Assembly (NCBI GenBank): GCA_013697725.1
Contig: JACCWI010000027.1
Coordinates: forward strand, 19,701 to 83,700
Source of the DNA: Tatlockia sp.
Lineage (GTDB): Bacteria > Pseudomonadota > Gammaproteobacteria > Legionellales > Legionellaceae
DNA length: 64,000 nucleotides
Direction of reading: 5' to 3'
Shown here: piece after piece, positions 63,887 through 64,000 of the stretch
How positions within the stretch are numbered: the first letter of the stretch is position 1
How the letters are laid out: every line of letters begins with the position of its first letter
Notes under the pieces: generated by a model
Told to the model about the DNA's origin: nothing
Databases searched by the model: none
Seen by the model: the letters and a program-made list of their open reading frames with translations, nothing else
Translations under genes and position numbers: made by a program

Positions 63887-64000
63887 CTGCGCTCCCCAAG
63901 CCAGCCCTCGGGGAGTAACTGAACAGCCAACCTACTTAAGAGATTTACTTATTAATTCAAGACACAAGTGTGTTTGCTGCATACAATTCAAATACCATCT
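63887..64000. mobile_element. Partial second MITE copy running off the window
   Basis: From 63908, TCGGGGAGTAACTGAACAGC then CAACCTACTTAAG matches the left end of the 62741 element at 28 of 33 positions. Just before it GCTCCCCAAGCC (63890-63902) resembles the opposite end, making a small CTCCCC/GGGGAG hairpin. The remainder lies outside the window. Confidence 0.6.

Overview
The window is an AT-rich gammaproteobacterial chromosome segment that reads as Legionella or a close relative. The evidence is the mix of ordinary housekeeping genes (ispB, eno-ftsB, ilvE, dut, coaBC, radC, pitA) with many eukaryote-like or orphan proteins typical of Dot/Icm type IV substrates. These include two leucine-rich-repeat proteins (one ending in a CaaX box), a Rab1-like GTPase carrying a membrane hairpin, an N-terminal HAD-motif protein, and large orphan proteins with glutamate-rich C-termini. 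The species cannot be fixed from sequence alone, and every effector assignment here is inference.

Layout. 0-1.4 kb: a dispersed repeat, ispB and tRNA-Pro. 1.5-11.5 kb: a minus-strand block with a DUF1993-type protein, a PPOX-type flavoprotein and five effector-like genes. 11.6-15.0 kb: a LuxR-type regulator and a HAD-motif effector-like gene. 15-24 kb: a MITE-like repeat, a HicAB-type pair, a secreted seven-blade Asp-box protein, a pentapeptide-repeat protein, a DPM1-GtrA glycosyltransferase, a SASA esterase, PspC, and two more effector-like genes. 24-33 kb: an ElaA-type acetyltransferase coupled to a TPR-methyltransferase, a diguanylate cyclase, ilvE, algC, dut, coaBC and radC. 33-35.5 kb: a YafJ-type amidotransferase and the Rab-like GTPase. 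35.7-45.3 kb: a tight eight-gene purine operon purL-M-Q(S)-C-F-D-N-E, followed by a flavin monooxygenase and a small secreted protein. 47.7-50.1 kb: a MASE1-PAS-GGDEF sensor. 50.3-51.8 kb: a UmuD-like protein, RecX and a truncated UmuD paralogue. 52-55.8 kb: two effector-like genes. 55.8-57.4 kb: ftsB and eno. 57.6-60.4 kb: a decayed accessory patch with an interrupted effector paralogue, a broken phage-type gene, a broken antitoxin and a frameshifted toxin-antitoxin pair. 60.8-62.7 kb: the DUF47-pit phosphate module. 62.7-64 kb: a MITE, an orphan membrane protein and the start of a second MITE copy.

The strongest new signal is regulatory. Three effector-like genes (the 322-aa membrane protein, the CaaX LRR protein and the 712-aa HAD-motif protein) share a near-identical promoter. 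A 15-bp palindrome CCGTA-N5-TACGG is followed after one base by TAKACA, exactly 17 bp, then TATAGT or TAAAAT. This is the class II LuxR-activator layout, and a LuxR-type gene sits between two of the sites. A second small regulon is visible at 50.8-51.8 kb: umuD and its truncated paralogue, which lies upstream of recX, share TTTACA-N17-TATCTT and a 26-bp operator-like palindrome centred on GTTAAC, although their spacers have diverged.

Other notable points are a PurQ protein carrying two PurS-like domains, a three-member paralogue family with a conserved N-terminal NPF/DTF motif, a toxin gene broken in a run of seven T, and a HicA homologue lacking the catalytic histidine.
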